The translations under genes were made by a program, and so were the position numbers. Positions 1 through 8,946 of a DNA stretch of 64,000 nt are shown here, piece after piece (positions within the stretch are counted from its first letter, which is position 1; each line of letters starts with the position of its first letter). The stretch lies in the NCBI RefSeq assembly GCF_000718635.1, contig NZ_JOBF01000003.1:620001-684000 (forward strand). The letters are read 5' to 3'. Source of the DNA: Streptomyces varsoviensis. GTDB taxonomy: Bacteria; Actinomycetota; Actinomycetes; Streptomycetales; Streptomycetaceae. The notes under the pieces were generated by a model. That model ran no database searches and was not told the origin of the DNA. It was given only the letters and a program-made list of their open reading frames with translations.

Positions 1-381
1 GCCTGCGCCATCGATAAACTGGCCGCGGGAAAGAGCCGCGACTACCAGGTCGACGCGAGCTTCGATCTGAACAGGACCGGGCAGATCTGCCTCCCGGTCA
101 CCCTCGGCAACACCAAGACGCTGCTGTGGCAGCAGGGCCCGGTGCAGTTCGGCACCACGGACACCAGCTCCGACGCGCCCGACACCCCGCTGCTGCTCGG
201 CACGCGCAACGTGCCGGCCGACTCGGCGGGGCAGCGCCCCAGCCCCGGCCCGGGCAAGGGCGACCTGCCCAGTACGGGCACGCCCTCGTCCCTCCCGCTG
301 ACCGGCGGGATCGCCGTGGTGCTGCTGGCCACGGGCGCGGCGGGCATCTGGCTGACGACCCGTAAGAACGGCCGGGACTGA
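1..381 (+). CDS. Sortase-anchored surface protein, C-terminal part (5' end outside window)
   Basis: An open frame runs in from the left edge and stops at TGA 379-381; 126 residues are visible. The last third is a Pro/Gly-rich spacer containing LPSTG. It is followed nine residues later by LPLTG, about 17 hydrophobic residues and a short basic tail ending KNGRD. That is the layout of a sortase substrate: signal motif, membrane segment, positive tail. The LPLTG abutting the membrane segment is the likelier processing site. Two cysteines lie in the visible ectodomain. I cannot identify the rest of the protein or its function. A hairpin terminator follows at once. Confidence 0.7.
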   Translation, partial: ACAIDKLAAGKSRDYQVDASFDLNRTGQICLPVTLGNTKTLLWQQGPVQFGTTDTSSDAPDTPLLLGTRNVPADSAGQRPSPGPGKGDLPSTGTPSSLPLTGGIAVVLLATGAAGIWLTTRKNGRD

Positions 382-430
382 GCACGGCGCCGCGCTCCGG
401 GCCCGGCGCGCGGCGGGCCCGTGACAGACA

Positions 431-468
431 CCGGGGCCCGCGCCCGATCACTCGGACGCGGGCCCCGG
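431..468. terminator. Bidirectional hairpin between convergent genes
   Basis: Perfect 12-bp inverted repeat: left arm 431-442, loop 443-456, right arm 457-468. The arms are CCGGGGCCCGCG and its complement. It lies between the surface-protein gene and bioY, which are convergent, so it can stop transcription from both sides. There is no strong T tract, as usual in Streptomyces. Confidence 0.7.
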
Positions 469-516
469 CCCGTACGGACGCCCGCACGGCAGCCCGTACG
501 GACGTACGTCCCGTGG

Positions 517-1119
517 TCAGCCGCGGCGGCCGAGCAGCTTCCAGGCGGCGGGCAGCGCGCCCATCGCGAGCGCGGCCTTGAGCGCGTCGCCGATGAGGAA
601 CGGGGTGAGGCCGGCGGCGACGGCCGCGGAGAGCGAGATGTGCGTGCTCAGCGCGAGGTAGGGGACGCCGATTCCGTAGATCAGCGCGGAGCCGAGCGCC
701 ATGGCGCCCGCGGTGCGCAGCGGGGAGCGGTCGGCGCCGCGGCGGGCGAGGGAGCCGACGACGGTCGCGGCGAGCAGCATGCCCAGGACGTAGCCGAAGG
801 TCGCGCCGCCCGCGCCCGCGGCGCCGTTCGCGAACCAGGGCATGCCGGCCATGCCGATCAGGGCGTACAGCGCGAGGGAGAGGAAGCCGCGGCGGGCGCC
901 GAGGGCGGTGCCGACCAGCAGGGCGGCGAAGGTCTGGCCGGTGACCGGGACCGGGGAGCCCGGCACCGGGACGGCTATCTGCGCGGCGACGCCGGTGAGG
1001 ACGGCGCCGCCGAGGACGAGGGCCGCGTCGCGGACGCGGGCCCGGGCGCCGGTGGTGGCGGGGAGCAAATCGGCGAGGACCGTACCGGTCCGGGAAGCTG
1101 TGGCGGCGGCGGTGGCCAT
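517..1119 (-). CDS. bioY: BioY-family biotin transporter (ECF S-component)
   Basis: 200-residue hydrophobic protein with the BioY signature: an early PVTGQTFA segment, a GA.RG..S...Y...G..G.P.F motif, and about six membrane helices. BioY binds biotin in the membrane and works alone or with an ECF A/A'/T module; no bioM or bioN is visible here. The ATG at 1119 has GGAG five bases upstream, which supports this start. The gene diverges from the amino-acid permease at 1408. A 6-bp hairpin (1165-1181) lies in the shared 288-bp upstream region; I see no BirA or BioQ site there. Confidence 0.9.
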   Translation of the reverse strand: MATAAATASRTGTVLADLLPATTGARARVRDAALVLGGAVLTGVAAQIAVPVPGSPVPVTGQTFAALLVGTALGARRGFLSLALYALIGMAGMPWFANGAAGAGGATFGYVLGMLLAATVVGSLARRGADRSPLRTAGAMALGSALIYGIGVPYLALSTHISLSAAVAAGLTPFLIGDALKAALAMGALPAAWKLLGRRG

Positions 1120-1347
1120 CGGTACTCCGCGGGGTCGAGGGCGATTGACGACAGTGCGACGTTAGCGGAGGGGTTCTCCGCGATCACCGTATGGCGGCGA
1201 CAAAGCCGCGCGGCCGGTCTTGGAGAGTTCCGATCGCTGCTGTGATTTCCGGGTCTGCCTGGGGTTTCGCGGGTTCCCGCGGGTCGCGTGAGGCTCGTCA
1301 CGCGGCGCCGGGGGTTTGCGCCGTGCGGCCGGGCGCGGGGACACTGT

Positions 1348-1385
1348 GGTCCTTCTGACCACACTTCGGTCCCTCTGACCACACT
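1348..1385 (+). promoter_or_regulatory. Direct repeat upstream of first permease gene
   Basis: Two 18-bp copies at 1348-1365 and 1368-1385 differ at one base. Both contain TCTGACCACACT, and they lie 20 bp apart just before the permease start at 1408. A similar stretch (CACACTGAGGTCCCTCC, 2881-2897) precedes the second permease. A shared regulator is possible, but the factor is unknown. Confidence 0.4.
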
Positions 1386-1407
1386 CGCCTCGGGAGTCAC
1401 GAGCGTT

Positions 1408-2832
1408 ATGCAGCAGGACGCAGCACCTGCCGTCGAGTCCCGTACCGGCGGCCCGAGAGAGCCGCTGGCCGGCGGGCTCAAGCAGCGCCATATGACGATG
1501 CTCGGGCTGGGCGGGGTGATCGGCGCCGGGCTGTTCGTGGGCTCGGGCGCGGGCATCGCCGTCGCGGGGCCCGGCATCGTCGTCTCGTATCTGATCGCGG
1601 GCGCGCTCGCGATGCTGGTGATGCGGATGCTCGGCGAGATGTCCGCGGCGATGCCCGCCTCGGGCGCGTTCTCGGTGCACGCGGAGCGGGCGCTGGGGCG
1701 GTGGGCCGGCTTCTCGGTGGGCTGGCTGTACTGGTTCATGCTCGTCGTCGTCCTGGCGGTGGAGGCGACGGGCGCGGCGCAGATCGCGAACGGCTGGGTG
1801 CCGTCGGTGCCGCAGTGGGCGTGGGTGCTGCTGTTCATGGTGGTGTTCACCGGGGCCAACCTGGCGGCGGTGCGCAACTTCGGCGAGTTCGAGTTCTGGT
1901 TCGCGACGCTCAAGGTCACCGCGATCGTCCTGTTCCTGGCGCTGAGCCTGCTGGCGATCTTCGGACTGCTGCCCGACACCCACGCCGTGGGGCTCACCAA
2001 CCTCACCGGGCAGGGCGGTTTCCTGCCGAACGGCTGGAGCGGGGTGACCTCCGGCGTGCTCGCCGTGGTCTTCGCCTTCGGCGGCCTGGAGGTCGTCACG
2101 ATCGCGGCCGCCGAGTCGGACGACCCGGGGCGCGCGGTGGGCCGGGCGGTGCGCAGCGCCGTGTGGCGCATCCTCTTCTTCTACGTCGGCTCGATGCTCG
2201 TCATCGTCGCCCTTCTGCCCTGGTCCTCGATGCGGCCGGGGAAGAGCCCGTACGTGGCGGTGCTGGACGCGATCGGGGTGCCGGCCGCCGGGCAGATCAT
2301 GAACATCGTGGTGTTCGTGGCGCTGCTGTCCGCGCTCAACGCCAATCTCTACGGGTCGTCCCGGATGGTCTTCTCGCTGGCCGAGCGCGGGGAGGCGCCG
2401 CGCGCGCTGCTGGCGGTGGCCCGCGGCGGGGTGCCGCGGCGGGCGGTGCTCGCGTCGGTCGCGTTCGGCTTCGTCTCCGTGCTGCTGAATCTGAAGTGGC
2501 CGGATTCGATCTTCCAGTACCTGCTGAACGCGGTCGGCGCGGTGCTGCTCTTCGTGTGGGGGCTGATCGCCGCCTCGCAGTTGCGGCTGCGCCGCCGGCT
2601 GGAGCGCGAGCTGCCGTCGGGGCTCGCGCTGCGGATGTGGGGTTTCCCCTGGCTGACGTGGGCGGCGCTGGCCGCGATGGCGACGGTGCTGGTGCTGATG
2701 GTGTTCGACGACTCGGCCCGGCCGCAGCTCCTGTGGTCGGCGGGGGCCACGGGCGTGGTGCTGGTGGTGGCGCTGGTGCGGGGGTTCCGGTCTGACGACA
2801 CGTCAGGTACGCACAGTCACCATCGGGACTGA
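1408..2832 (+). CDS. Amino-acid permease, APC superfamily (GabP/AroP-like)
   Basis: 474-residue inner-membrane transporter with about 12 helices. The N-terminal GLKQRHMTMLGLGGVIGAGLF motif is typical of the amino-acid transporter family that includes GABA and aromatic permeases (proton symport). I chose the ATG at 1408, preceded by GGGAG, because the frame upstream of it encodes a non-membrane arginine-rich stretch that looks untranslated. It lies 98 bp upstream of a paralogue (2931-4358) of nearly the same length and motif order, so the pair is probably a tandem duplication. Substrate cannot be told from sequence alone. Confidence 0.9.
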   Translation: MQQDAAPAVESRTGGPREPLAGGLKQRHMTMLGLGGVIGAGLFVGSGAGIAVAGPGIVVSYLIAGALAMLVMRMLGEMSAAMPASGAFSVHAERALGRWAGFSVGWLYWFMLVVVLAVEATGAAQIANGWVPSVPQWAWVLLFMVVFTGANLAAVRNFGEFEFWFATLKVTAIVLFLALSLLAIFGLLPDTHAVGLTNLTGQGGFLPNGWSGVTSGVLAVVFAFGGLEVVTIAAAESDDPGRAVGRAVRSAVWRILFFYVGSMLVIVALLPWSSMRPGKSPYVAVLDAIGVPAAGQIMNIVVFVALLSALNANLYGSSRMVFSLAERGEAPRALLAVARGGVPRRAVLASVAFGFVSVLLNLKWPDSIFQYLLNAVGAVLLFVWGLIAASQLRLRRRLERELPSGLALRMWGFPWLTWAALAAMATVLVLMVFDDSARPQLLWSAGATGVVLVVALVRGFRSDDTSGTHSHHRD

Positions 2833-2880
2833 ATATCGAACACCTCTGTCACGCCTGTTGTCCTGAGCGGACAGTCGCCC

Positions 2881-2902
2881 CACACTGAGGTCCCTCCTTA
2901 CC
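2881..2902 (+). promoter_or_regulatory. Element shared with the first permease promoter
   Basis: The stretch beginning CACACTGAGGTCCCTCC closely resembles 1361-1380 (ACACTTCGGTCCCTCTGACC) ahead of the upstream paralogue. It sits 29 bp before the second permease start. It may be duplicated promoter sequence or a common operator. Confidence 0.35.
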
Positions 2903-2930
2903 GATCTCACGCCTGAGGACTGCCACGACC

Positions 2931-4358
2931 ATGACTCGGACACCTGCGTCCTCCGCGCATGAGCGCGAGGTCGCCGACGCCACCGGCGTCCCGACCGCGC
3001 CCGGCGACGCATCACTGTCGAACGGCCTCAAACAGCGCCACCTGTCGATGATCGCGCTGGGCGGGGTGATCGGCGCGGGCCTCTTCGTGGGGTCGGGCGC
3101 GGGCATCGCCAAGGCCGGGCCGGGCATCGTGCTCGCGTACGCGATATCCGGGCTGCTGGTGATGCTCGTGATGCGGATGCTCGGCGAACTGTCGGCGGCC
3201 AACCCGGCCTCCGGCACCTTCTCCGTGCACGCCGAGCGCGCCATGGGCCCGTGGGCCGGGTTCACCGCGGGCTGGATGTTCTGGGTCGAGCTGTGCGTGG
3301 GCATCGCGGCCGAGGCGATAGGCGCGGCGGCCATCATGGTCTCGTGGTTCCCCGGCACGTCCTCGTGGATGTGGGTGCTGCTGTTCATGGTCCTCTTCTG
3401 CGGCACGAACCTCGCCGCGGTGGGCAACTTCGGCGAGTTCGAGTTCTGGTTCGCGACGCTGAAGGTCGGCGCGATCGGCATCTTCCTGCTGCTCGGCGTG
3501 CTCGCCATCCTCGGCGTGCTGCCGGGCACCGGCTCGCCGGGGGCGGACAACCTCACCGGCGCCGGCGGCTTCCTGCCGAACGGCCTGAACGGCCTGATCG
3601 TCGGCCTGCTGGCGTCCGTGTTCGCGTACGGCGGCCTGGAGACGGTGACGATCGCCGCGGCCGAGTCGGAGCACCCGGTACGGGGCGTCGCCAAGGCGGT
3701 CCGCACCGCGATGTGGCGCATCGCCCTCTTCTACGTCGGCTCGATGCTGGTGGTCGTCACGCTGATCCCGTGGGACGACAAGGCGGTCGTCAAGGACGGC
3801 CCGTACGTCGCGGTCCTCAACCACCTGGACATCCCGGCGGCCGGTCAGATCATGAACGTCATCGTGCTGATCGCCCTGCTCTCCGCGATGAACGCCAATA
3901 TCTACGGCGCGTCCCGGATGGCGTACTCGCTGGTGGCCCGCGGCCAGGGCCCCAAGTTCCTCGGCCGCACCTTCAACGGCGTGCCCCGGCTGACCGTGCT
4001 CGCCTCCTCCGCCTTCGGCTTCTTCGCGGTGCTGCTCAGCTACTGGTGGCCGGACACGGTCTTCAAGTGGCTGCTCTACATGACCGGCGCCGCCGTGCTG
4101 GTGGTGTGGGCGTTCATCGCCGCCACCCAGTTGCTGTCGCGCAGCCGGCTGGCGCGCGAGGCGCCGGAGCGGCTGGTCGTGCGGATGTGGTTCTTCCCGT
4201 ACCTGACCTGGATCGCCCTGATCGCCATCCTCGGGGTGCTGGCGCTGATGCTGCGCGAGGAGGACACCCGGCTCCAACTCTACTTCACCGCCGGGCTGAC
4301 GGCCGTACTGGCACTCATCGGGTACGTGCGGCAGCGGGCGGTGACCGCGCGGAACTGA
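2931..4358 (+). CDS. Amino-acid permease, APC superfamily (paralogue of 1408-2832)
   Basis: 475 residues, about 12 membrane helices, with GLKQRHLSMIALGGVIGAGLF near residue 32. It aligns by eye over its full length with the preceding permease, including the NFGEFEFWFATLKV and GGLE..TIAAAES blocks, so the two are clearly paralogues. The ATG at 2931 follows a 98-bp gap that holds its own copy of the shared upstream element. Either both genes are separately expressed or they are co-transcribed to the strong terminator at 4406-4442. Substrate is unknown; divergence of the two could give different amino-acid specificities. Confidence 0.9.
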   Translation: MTRTPASSAHEREVADATGVPTAPGDASLSNGLKQRHLSMIALGGVIGAGLFVGSGAGIAKAGPGIVLAYAISGLLVMLVMRMLGELSAANPASGTFSVHAERAMGPWAGFTAGWMFWVELCVGIAAEAIGAAAIMVSWFPGTSSWMWVLLFMVLFCGTNLAAVGNFGEFEFWFATLKVGAIGIFLLLGVLAILGVLPGTGSPGADNLTGAGGFLPNGLNGLIVGLLASVFAYGGLETVTIAAAESEHPVRGVAKAVRTAMWRIALFYVGSMLVVVTLIPWDDKAVVKDGPYVAVLNHLDIPAAGQIMNVIVLIALLSAMNANIYGASRMAYSLVARGQGPKFLGRTFNGVPRLTVLASSAFGFFAVLLSYWWPDTVFKWLLYMTGAAVLVVWAFIAATQLLSRSRLAREAPERLVVRMWFFPYLTWIALIAILGVLALMLREEDTRLQLYFTAGLTAVLALIGYVRQRAVTARN

Positions 4359-4405
4359 CGCCGCGTAAGCGCCGGCTTCCCCCCGCGCGCACGTCCCTGA
4401 CCTGG

Positions 4406-4442
4406 GGCGGGGTAGGTCCTGATCTTCAGGACCTACCCCGCC
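4406..4442 (+). terminator. Strong hairpin terminator after permease pair
   Basis: Seventeen-base arms (4406-4422 and 4426-4442) are perfectly complementary with a three-base TCT loop. TCGGTCTTTTG follows at 4443-4453. It is a classical Rho-independent terminator for the permease genes. Confidence 0.85.
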
Positions 4443-4507
4443 TCGGTCTTTTGTCGCAGGACGCCACCCTTTCCCGCGTTTGAATCGCTCCTGCTGGTAG
4501 CGTCTAC

Positions 4508-4524
4508 CTGCAAGTTAATTGCAA
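4508..4524 (+). promoter_or_regulatory. Nur box in sodF promoter
   Basis: CTGCAA, five bases (GTTAA), then TTGCAA. This matches the nickel-responsive Fur-family repressor Nur site described for Streptomyces sodF (TTGCAA-N5-TTGCAA) at all but one position. A possible -10 (TAGCGT, 4498-4503) lies just upstream, so bound Nur would cover the start of transcription. Prediction: sodF is off when nickel is plentiful and the nickel enzyme SodN is used. Confidence 0.8.
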
Positions 4525-4547
4525 CACGCAGTCGGAGAGGGCTCGGC

Positions 4548-5189
4548 ATGGCCATCTACACACTTCCTGAACTCCCGTACGACTACTCGGCGCTGGCTCC
4601 GGTCATCAGCCCCGAAATCATCGAACTGCACCACGACAAGCACCACGCGGCGTACGTCAAGGGTGCGAACGACACCCTGGAGCAGCTTGAGGAGGCCCGG
4701 GACAAGGACCAGTGGGGGGCGATCAACGGCCTGGAGAAGAACCTGGCCTTCCACCTCTCCGGCCACATCCTGCACTCCATCTACTGGCACAACATGACCG
4801 GCGACGGCGGCGGCGAGCCGCTGGACAAGGACGGCGTGGGCGGCCTCGCCGACGCCATCGCGGAGTCCTTCGGCTCCTTCGCCAAGTTCAAGGCGCAGCT
4901 CACCAAGGCGTCGGCCACCACGCAGGGCTCCGGCTGGGGCGTCCTCGCCTACGAGCCGGTCACCGGCCGCCTCATCGTCGAGCAGATCTACGACCACCAG
5001 GGCAACGTCGGCCAGGGCTCGGTCCCGATCCTGGTCTTCGACGCCTGGGAGCACGCCTTCTACCTTCAGTACAAGAACCAGAAGGTGGACTTCATCGAGG
5101 CGATGTGGCAGGTCGTCAACTGGCAGGACGTGGCCAAGCGCTACGCCGCCGCCAAGGAGCGGGCCAACAACCTGCTGCTCGCTCCGTGA
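4548..5189 (+). CDS. sodF: Iron (Fe/Mn-family) superoxide dismutase
   Basis: 213 residues, the usual length. The N-terminal alpha-hairpin domain has the metal-ligand stretch [11 protein letters not shown] (about residues 26-36), then [10 protein letters not shown]. The C-terminal domain has [11 protein letters not shown] carrying the Asp and His ligands. It converts superoxide to peroxide and oxygen in the cytoplasm. The GGAGAGG upstream of ATG 4548 fits the start. The upstream Nur box and synteny support the iron enzyme that replaces SodN under nickel limitation. Confidence 0.95.
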   Translation: MAIYTLPELPYDYSALAPVISPEIIELHHDKHHAAYVKGANDTLEQLEEARDKDQWGAINGLEKNLAFHLSGHILHSIYWHNMTGDGGGEPLDKDGVGGLADAIAESFGSFAKFKAQLTKASATTQGSGWGVLAYEPVTGRLIVEQIYDHQGNVGQGSVPILVFDAWEHAFYLQYKNQKVDFIEAMWQVVNWQDVAKRYAAAKERANNLLLAP

Positions 5190-5276
5190 CGAACGGCGCC
5201 GCACGGCGCCGCTCCGGAGAACGTCCTGCCTCGTGATCGTCTTCTCAACCTTCGCCTGGCAGGCGGATCAAGGAAG

Positions 5277-5307
5277 GGCCCCCGCGAGGACATGACTCGC
5301 GGGGGCC
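5277..5307. terminator. Bidirectional hairpin between sodF and the nitroreductase gene
   Basis: Perfect 12-bp arms 5277-5288 and 5296-5307 with a 7-base loop, followed by GTTCTGT. The flanking genes are convergent. Confidence 0.8.
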
Positions 5308-5354
5308 GTTCTGTATGCGGCGCGCGTGCACAGCGTACGAACCCAGGGGGCCGC

Positions 5355-5990
5355 TCAGTCGAAGATCGGGCCCTTGGTGCGGGTGCGTTTGAGTTCGAAG
5401 AACCCGGGGAGGGAGGCGACCATCAGGGTGCCGTCCCACAGTTTCGCCGCCTCTTCGCCCTTGGGGGCCGGGGTGACGACGGGGCCGAAGAAGGCGATGC
5501 GCTCGCCGTCGGGGCCCGGCACGGCGATGATCGGCGTGCCGACGTCCTGGCCGACCAGGTCGATGCCCTCCTTGTGCGAGGCGCGCACCGCGTCGTCGTA
5601 CGCGCCGGAGTCCATGGCATCGGCCAGGTCCGCCGGCAGCCCGGCGTCCTCCAGCGCCGCCAGGATCATGTCGCGGCCCCGCCCCATCCGGTGGAGGTGG
5701 ATGCGGGTGCCGAGCGCGGTGTAGAGCGGGGCCAGCACCTCGTCGCCGTACCGCTGGGCCGCCGCGACGCATACCCGCACCGGGCCCCAGCCGGTGTCGG
5801 TGAGGCCGACGTACCTCTCGGGCAGTTCGTCGAGCTTGTTCTCGTTGAGCGCGGACAGGCTCATCACATGCCAGCGCACCTCGACCGGGCGGACCTTCTC
5901 CACTTCGAGCATCCAGCGGGAGGTCATCCACGCCCACGGGCAGAGCGGGTCGAACCAGAAATCGGCGGGGATCTTGACGGTCTCGGACAC
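5355..5990 (-). CDS. DsbA-like mycothiol-dependent nitroreductase (Rv2466c family)
   Basis: 211 residues with a thioredoxin-like DsbA fold. The N-terminal FDPLCPWAW motif matches the actinobacterial Rv2466c/2-hydroxychromene isomerase-like group, which in mycobacteria reduces nitro compounds with mycothiol. Here the active-site motif is CPWA, so only the first cysteine is present, as in that group. I chose GTG 5990 because AAGGAG lies seven bases upstream; the GTG six bases further up sits only one base from it. It diverges from the M1 aminopeptidase. A role in redox stress would fit the neighbouring sodF but is inference. Confidence 0.8.
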   Translation of the reverse strand: MSETVKIPADFWFDPLCPWAWMTSRWMLEVEKVRPVEVRWHVMSLSALNENKLDELPERYVGLTDTGWGPVRVCVAAAQRYGDEVLAPLYTALGTRIHLHRMGRGRDMILAALEDAGLPADLADAMDSGAYDDAVRASHKEGIDLVGQDVGTPIIAVPGPDGERIAFFGPVVTPAPKGEEAAKLWDGTLMVASLPGFFELKRTRTKGPIFD

Positions 5991-6129
5991 GGGCACTCTC
6001 CTTGTCGGGACACCGCCGGGCGCCAACGGCCTCGGTCAGCGATTCAACAACCTGGCACCGTGCCATGATTCCAAGTGTTCGGCAGACGAAACGCAGTGGA
6101 AACGCAGACGCAGCAAAGGGAGACACGTC

Positions 6130-8766
6130 GTGCCCGGTGAGAACCTGACCCGTGACGAGGCCCGCGAGCGGGCCCGCCTGCTGACCGTGGAGAGCTACGA
6201 CGTGGCGCTCGATCTGCGGTCCGCCGTCGGGCCGGGCGGCGGCGCCGAGCCGGGGGCGCCGCGCGTCTTCCGCTCCGTGTCCACCATCCGCTTCGACTGC
6301 GCCGAGCCGGGCGCCGCGACCTTCGTGGACCTCCTCGCCCCGTCGGTGACCAGGGTCGAGCTGAACGGCACGGAGCTGGACCCGGCCGCCGTCTTCGACG
6401 GCTCGCGCGTCGCGCTGGAGGGGCTGGCCGCCAAGAACGTGCTGGTGGTGGACGCCCAGTGCGCGTACAGCCGGACCGGCGAGGGCATGCACCGCTTCAC
6501 CGACCCCGAGGACGGCGAGGTCTACCTCTACACGCAGTACGAGCCCGCCGACTCCCGCCGCGTCTTCGCCTGCTTCGAGCAGCCCGACCTGAAGGCCCCG
6601 TTCGCCTTCGAGGTGACCGCCCCGGCCGAGTGGACCGTGCTGAGCAACGGCGCGCAGGACGGCGAGCCGGCCCCCGCCGAGGCCACCGCGGCCGGTACGG
6701 CCGCCGCCACCTGGCGCTTCGTCCGTACACGGCCGATCTCCACGTACATCACGGCGGTCGTCGCCGGCCCGTACCACTACGTCCGCGACCACTACCGCCG
6801 CACCCTCGACGACGGCAGCACCCTGGAGATCCCGCTCGGCGCGCTCTGCCGCAAGGGGCTGGCCAAGCACTTCGACGCCGAGGACATCTTCACCGTCACC
6901 AAGCAGGGCCTGGACTTCTTCCACGACCACTTCGACTACCCGTACCCCTTCGGCAAGTACGACCAGGCGTTCGTGCCGGAGTACAACATCGGGGCGATGG
7001 AGAACCCGGGCTGCGTGACCTTCCGCGAGGAGTTCGTCTTCCGCGGCAAGGTGACGCAGGCGTCGTACGAGGGCCGGGCCAACGTCATCCTGCACGAGAT
7101 GGCGCACATGTGGTTCGGCGACCTGGTGACCATGCGGTGGTGGGACGACCTGTGGCTCAAGGAGTCGTTCGCCGACTTCATGGGCGCGTTCGCGCTGGTC
7201 GAGGCGACCCGGTTCAAGGACGGCTGGATCACCTTCGCCAACCGCCGCAAGTCCTGGGCGTACCGCGCCGACCAACTGCCCTCCACGCACCCGGTCACCG
7301 CCGACATCGACGACCTCCAGGACGCCAAGCTCAACTTCGACGGCATCACCTACGCCAAGGGCGCGTCCGTGCTCAAGCAGCTCGTGGCGTACGTGGGGCG
7401 CGACGCGTTCCTCGAAGGCGCCCGGCGCTACTTCAAGCGCCACGCGTACGGCAACACCACCCTGGAGGACCTGCTCTCCGTGCTCGCCGAGACCTCCGGC
7501 CGCGACATGGCCGGCTGGGCGCGCTCCTGGCTCCAGACCGCCGGCGTCAACTCGCTCACCCCGCAGGCCACCTACGACGCCGCCGGACGCCTCACCGAAC
7601 TGGCCGTGCTCCAGGAGGCCGCCGAGTCCCACCCCGAGCTGCGCCCGCACCGCGTCGCCGTCGGCCTCTACCGCCGCGAGAACGCCGACGGGAAGCTCGT
7701 CCGCTACGCCCGTGCCGAAGTGGACGTCTCCGGACCCCGCACGGTCGTCGGCGAGCTGGCCGGGGCCGAGCGCCCCGAGCTGATCCTCGTCAACGACGAC
7801 GACCTGACGTACTGCAAGGTCCGCTTCGACGAGGGATCGCTGGCCACGCTCCGCGCGCACCTGGACGAGCTGACCGACCCCCTCGCCCGCGCCCTGTGCT
7901 GGTCCGCGCTGTGGAACATGACGCGGGACGCCCTGATGCCCGCCCGCGACTTCCTCGACCTGGTGCGCCGGTTCGGCGGGGCCGAGACCGACATCGGCGT
8001 GCTCCAGATGCTCCACGCCTGGGCGCAGACCGCGCTCACCCACTACACCGCTCCCGAGGGGCGGTCCGAGGGCGGCCGGCTGCTCGCCGAGGCGACGCTG
8101 AGCGAGCTGCGGCTCGCCGAGCCCGGCAGCGGCCACCAGCTCGCGTGGGCCCGGTTCTTCGCCCAGGTCGCGGGCGAGAACGCCGATCTGCAACTGCTGC
8201 GCGGCCTCCTCGACGGGACCGCGAAGATCGACGGGCTCGACGTGGACCAGGAGCTGCGCTGGACGCTGCTGGAACCGCTCGCCGCGCACGGCGTGGCCGA
8301 CGAGAGCGTGATGGCCGCCGAGCTGGCCCGCGACGACACCGCCTCCGGCAAGCGCCACCAGGTCCGCTGCCTGGCCGCGCGCCCCTCGGCGGCCGTCAAG
8401 GACCAGGCGTGGGCGACGGTCGTGGAGTCCGACGCGCTCTCCAACGCGCTGGTCGAGGCCACCATCTCCGGCTTCGGCCAACCCGGCCAGCGCGAACTCC
8501 TCGCGCCGTACGCGCCGAAGTACTTCGCGGCCATCGACCGCGTCTGGCGGGAGCGGTCCATCGAGATCGGCATGGCGATCGTCCGCGGGCTCTTCCCGGC
8601 CCTCCAGGACGACCCGGCGACGCTGGCGGCGGCCGACGCCTGGCTCACCGAGCACCCCGCCGGCGACACCCCGGCGGCCCTGCGCCGGCTGGTCCTGGAG
8701 GAGCGCGACGACCTGGCGCGCGCCCTGCGCGCCCAGGAGTGCGACGCGGCGGCCGGGGACCGCTGA
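6130..8766 (+). CDS. pepN: Aminopeptidase N, M1 zinc metallopeptidase (first copy)
   Basis: 878 residues, normal for actinobacterial PepN. The substrate-binding GAMEN motif is at 288-292. The zinc site HEMAH is at 322-326 with the third ligand Glu 345, giving the full HEXXH-X18-E pattern. It removes N-terminal residues from cytoplasmic peptides; no signal peptide is seen. GTG 6130 with AAAGGGAG seven bases upstream is the start, and the N-terminus (PGENLTRDEARERARLLTVESYDV) parallels that of the second copy at 21112. A hairpin with a TTTT tract (8817-8845) follows. The two copies are about 12 kb apart and differ enough to be old paralogues. Confidence 0.93.
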   Translation: MPGENLTRDEARERARLLTVESYDVALDLRSAVGPGGGAEPGAPRVFRSVSTIRFDCAEPGAATFVDLLAPSVTRVELNGTELDPAAVFDGSRVALEGLAAKNVLVVDAQCAYSRTGEGMHRFTDPEDGEVYLYTQYEPADSRRVFACFEQPDLKAPFAFEVTAPAEWTVLSNGAQDGEPAPAEATAAGTAAATWRFVRTRPISTYITAVVAGPYHYVRDHYRRTLDDGSTLEIPLGALCRKGLAKHFDAEDIFTVTKQGLDFFHDHFDYPYPFGKYDQAFVPEYNIGAMENPGCVTFREEFVFRGKVTQASYEGRANVILHEMAHMWFGDLVTMRWWDDLWLKESFADFMGAFALVEATRFKDGWITFANRRKSWAYRADQLPSTHPVTADIDDLQDAKLNFDGITYAKGASVLKQLVAYVGRDAFLEGARRYFKRHAYGNTTLEDLLSVLAETSGRDMAGWARSWLQTAGVNSLTPQATYDAAGRLTELAVLQEAAESHPELRPHRVAVGLYRRENADGKLVRYARAEVDVSGPRTVVGELAGAERPELILVNDDDLTYCKVRFDEGSLATLRAHLDELTDPLARALCWSALWNMTRDALMPARDFLDLVRRFGGAETDIGVLQMLHAWAQTALTHYTAPEGRSEGGRLLAEATLSELRLAEPGSGHQLAWARFFAQVAGENADLQLLRGLLDGTAKIDGLDVDQELRWTLLEPLAAHGVADESVMAAELARDDTASGKRHQVRCLAARPSAAVKDQAWATVVESDALSNALVEATISGFGQPGQRELLAPYAPKYFAAIDRVWRERSIEIGMAIVRGLFPALQDDPATLAAADAWLTEHPAGDTPAALRRLVLEERDDLARALRAQECDAAAGDR

Positions 8767-8816
8767 GCGACGGCCCGTACGGATGCCGGGCGGGGTGGGC
8801 GCCCCGTCCGGCCGTT

Positions 8817-8845
8817 CGGGCGCCGGACGCCCGCCGGGGTGTTTT
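8817..8845 (+). terminator. Weak hairpin plus T run after first pepN
   Basis: CGGGCG (8817-8822) and CGCCCG (8828-8833) flank a five-base loop, with GTTTT at 8841-8845. Short stem, so moderate support. Confidence 0.45.
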
Positions 8846-8946
8846 CGGCAGTCGAACGCCCGTACTTTAGGGCGGCCTTGTCCTGATTTGCCGACGAGCG
8901 TGTAACAGCGGTTAGGAGACGGACGGCGCGCGGGAATCGCCGGTTC

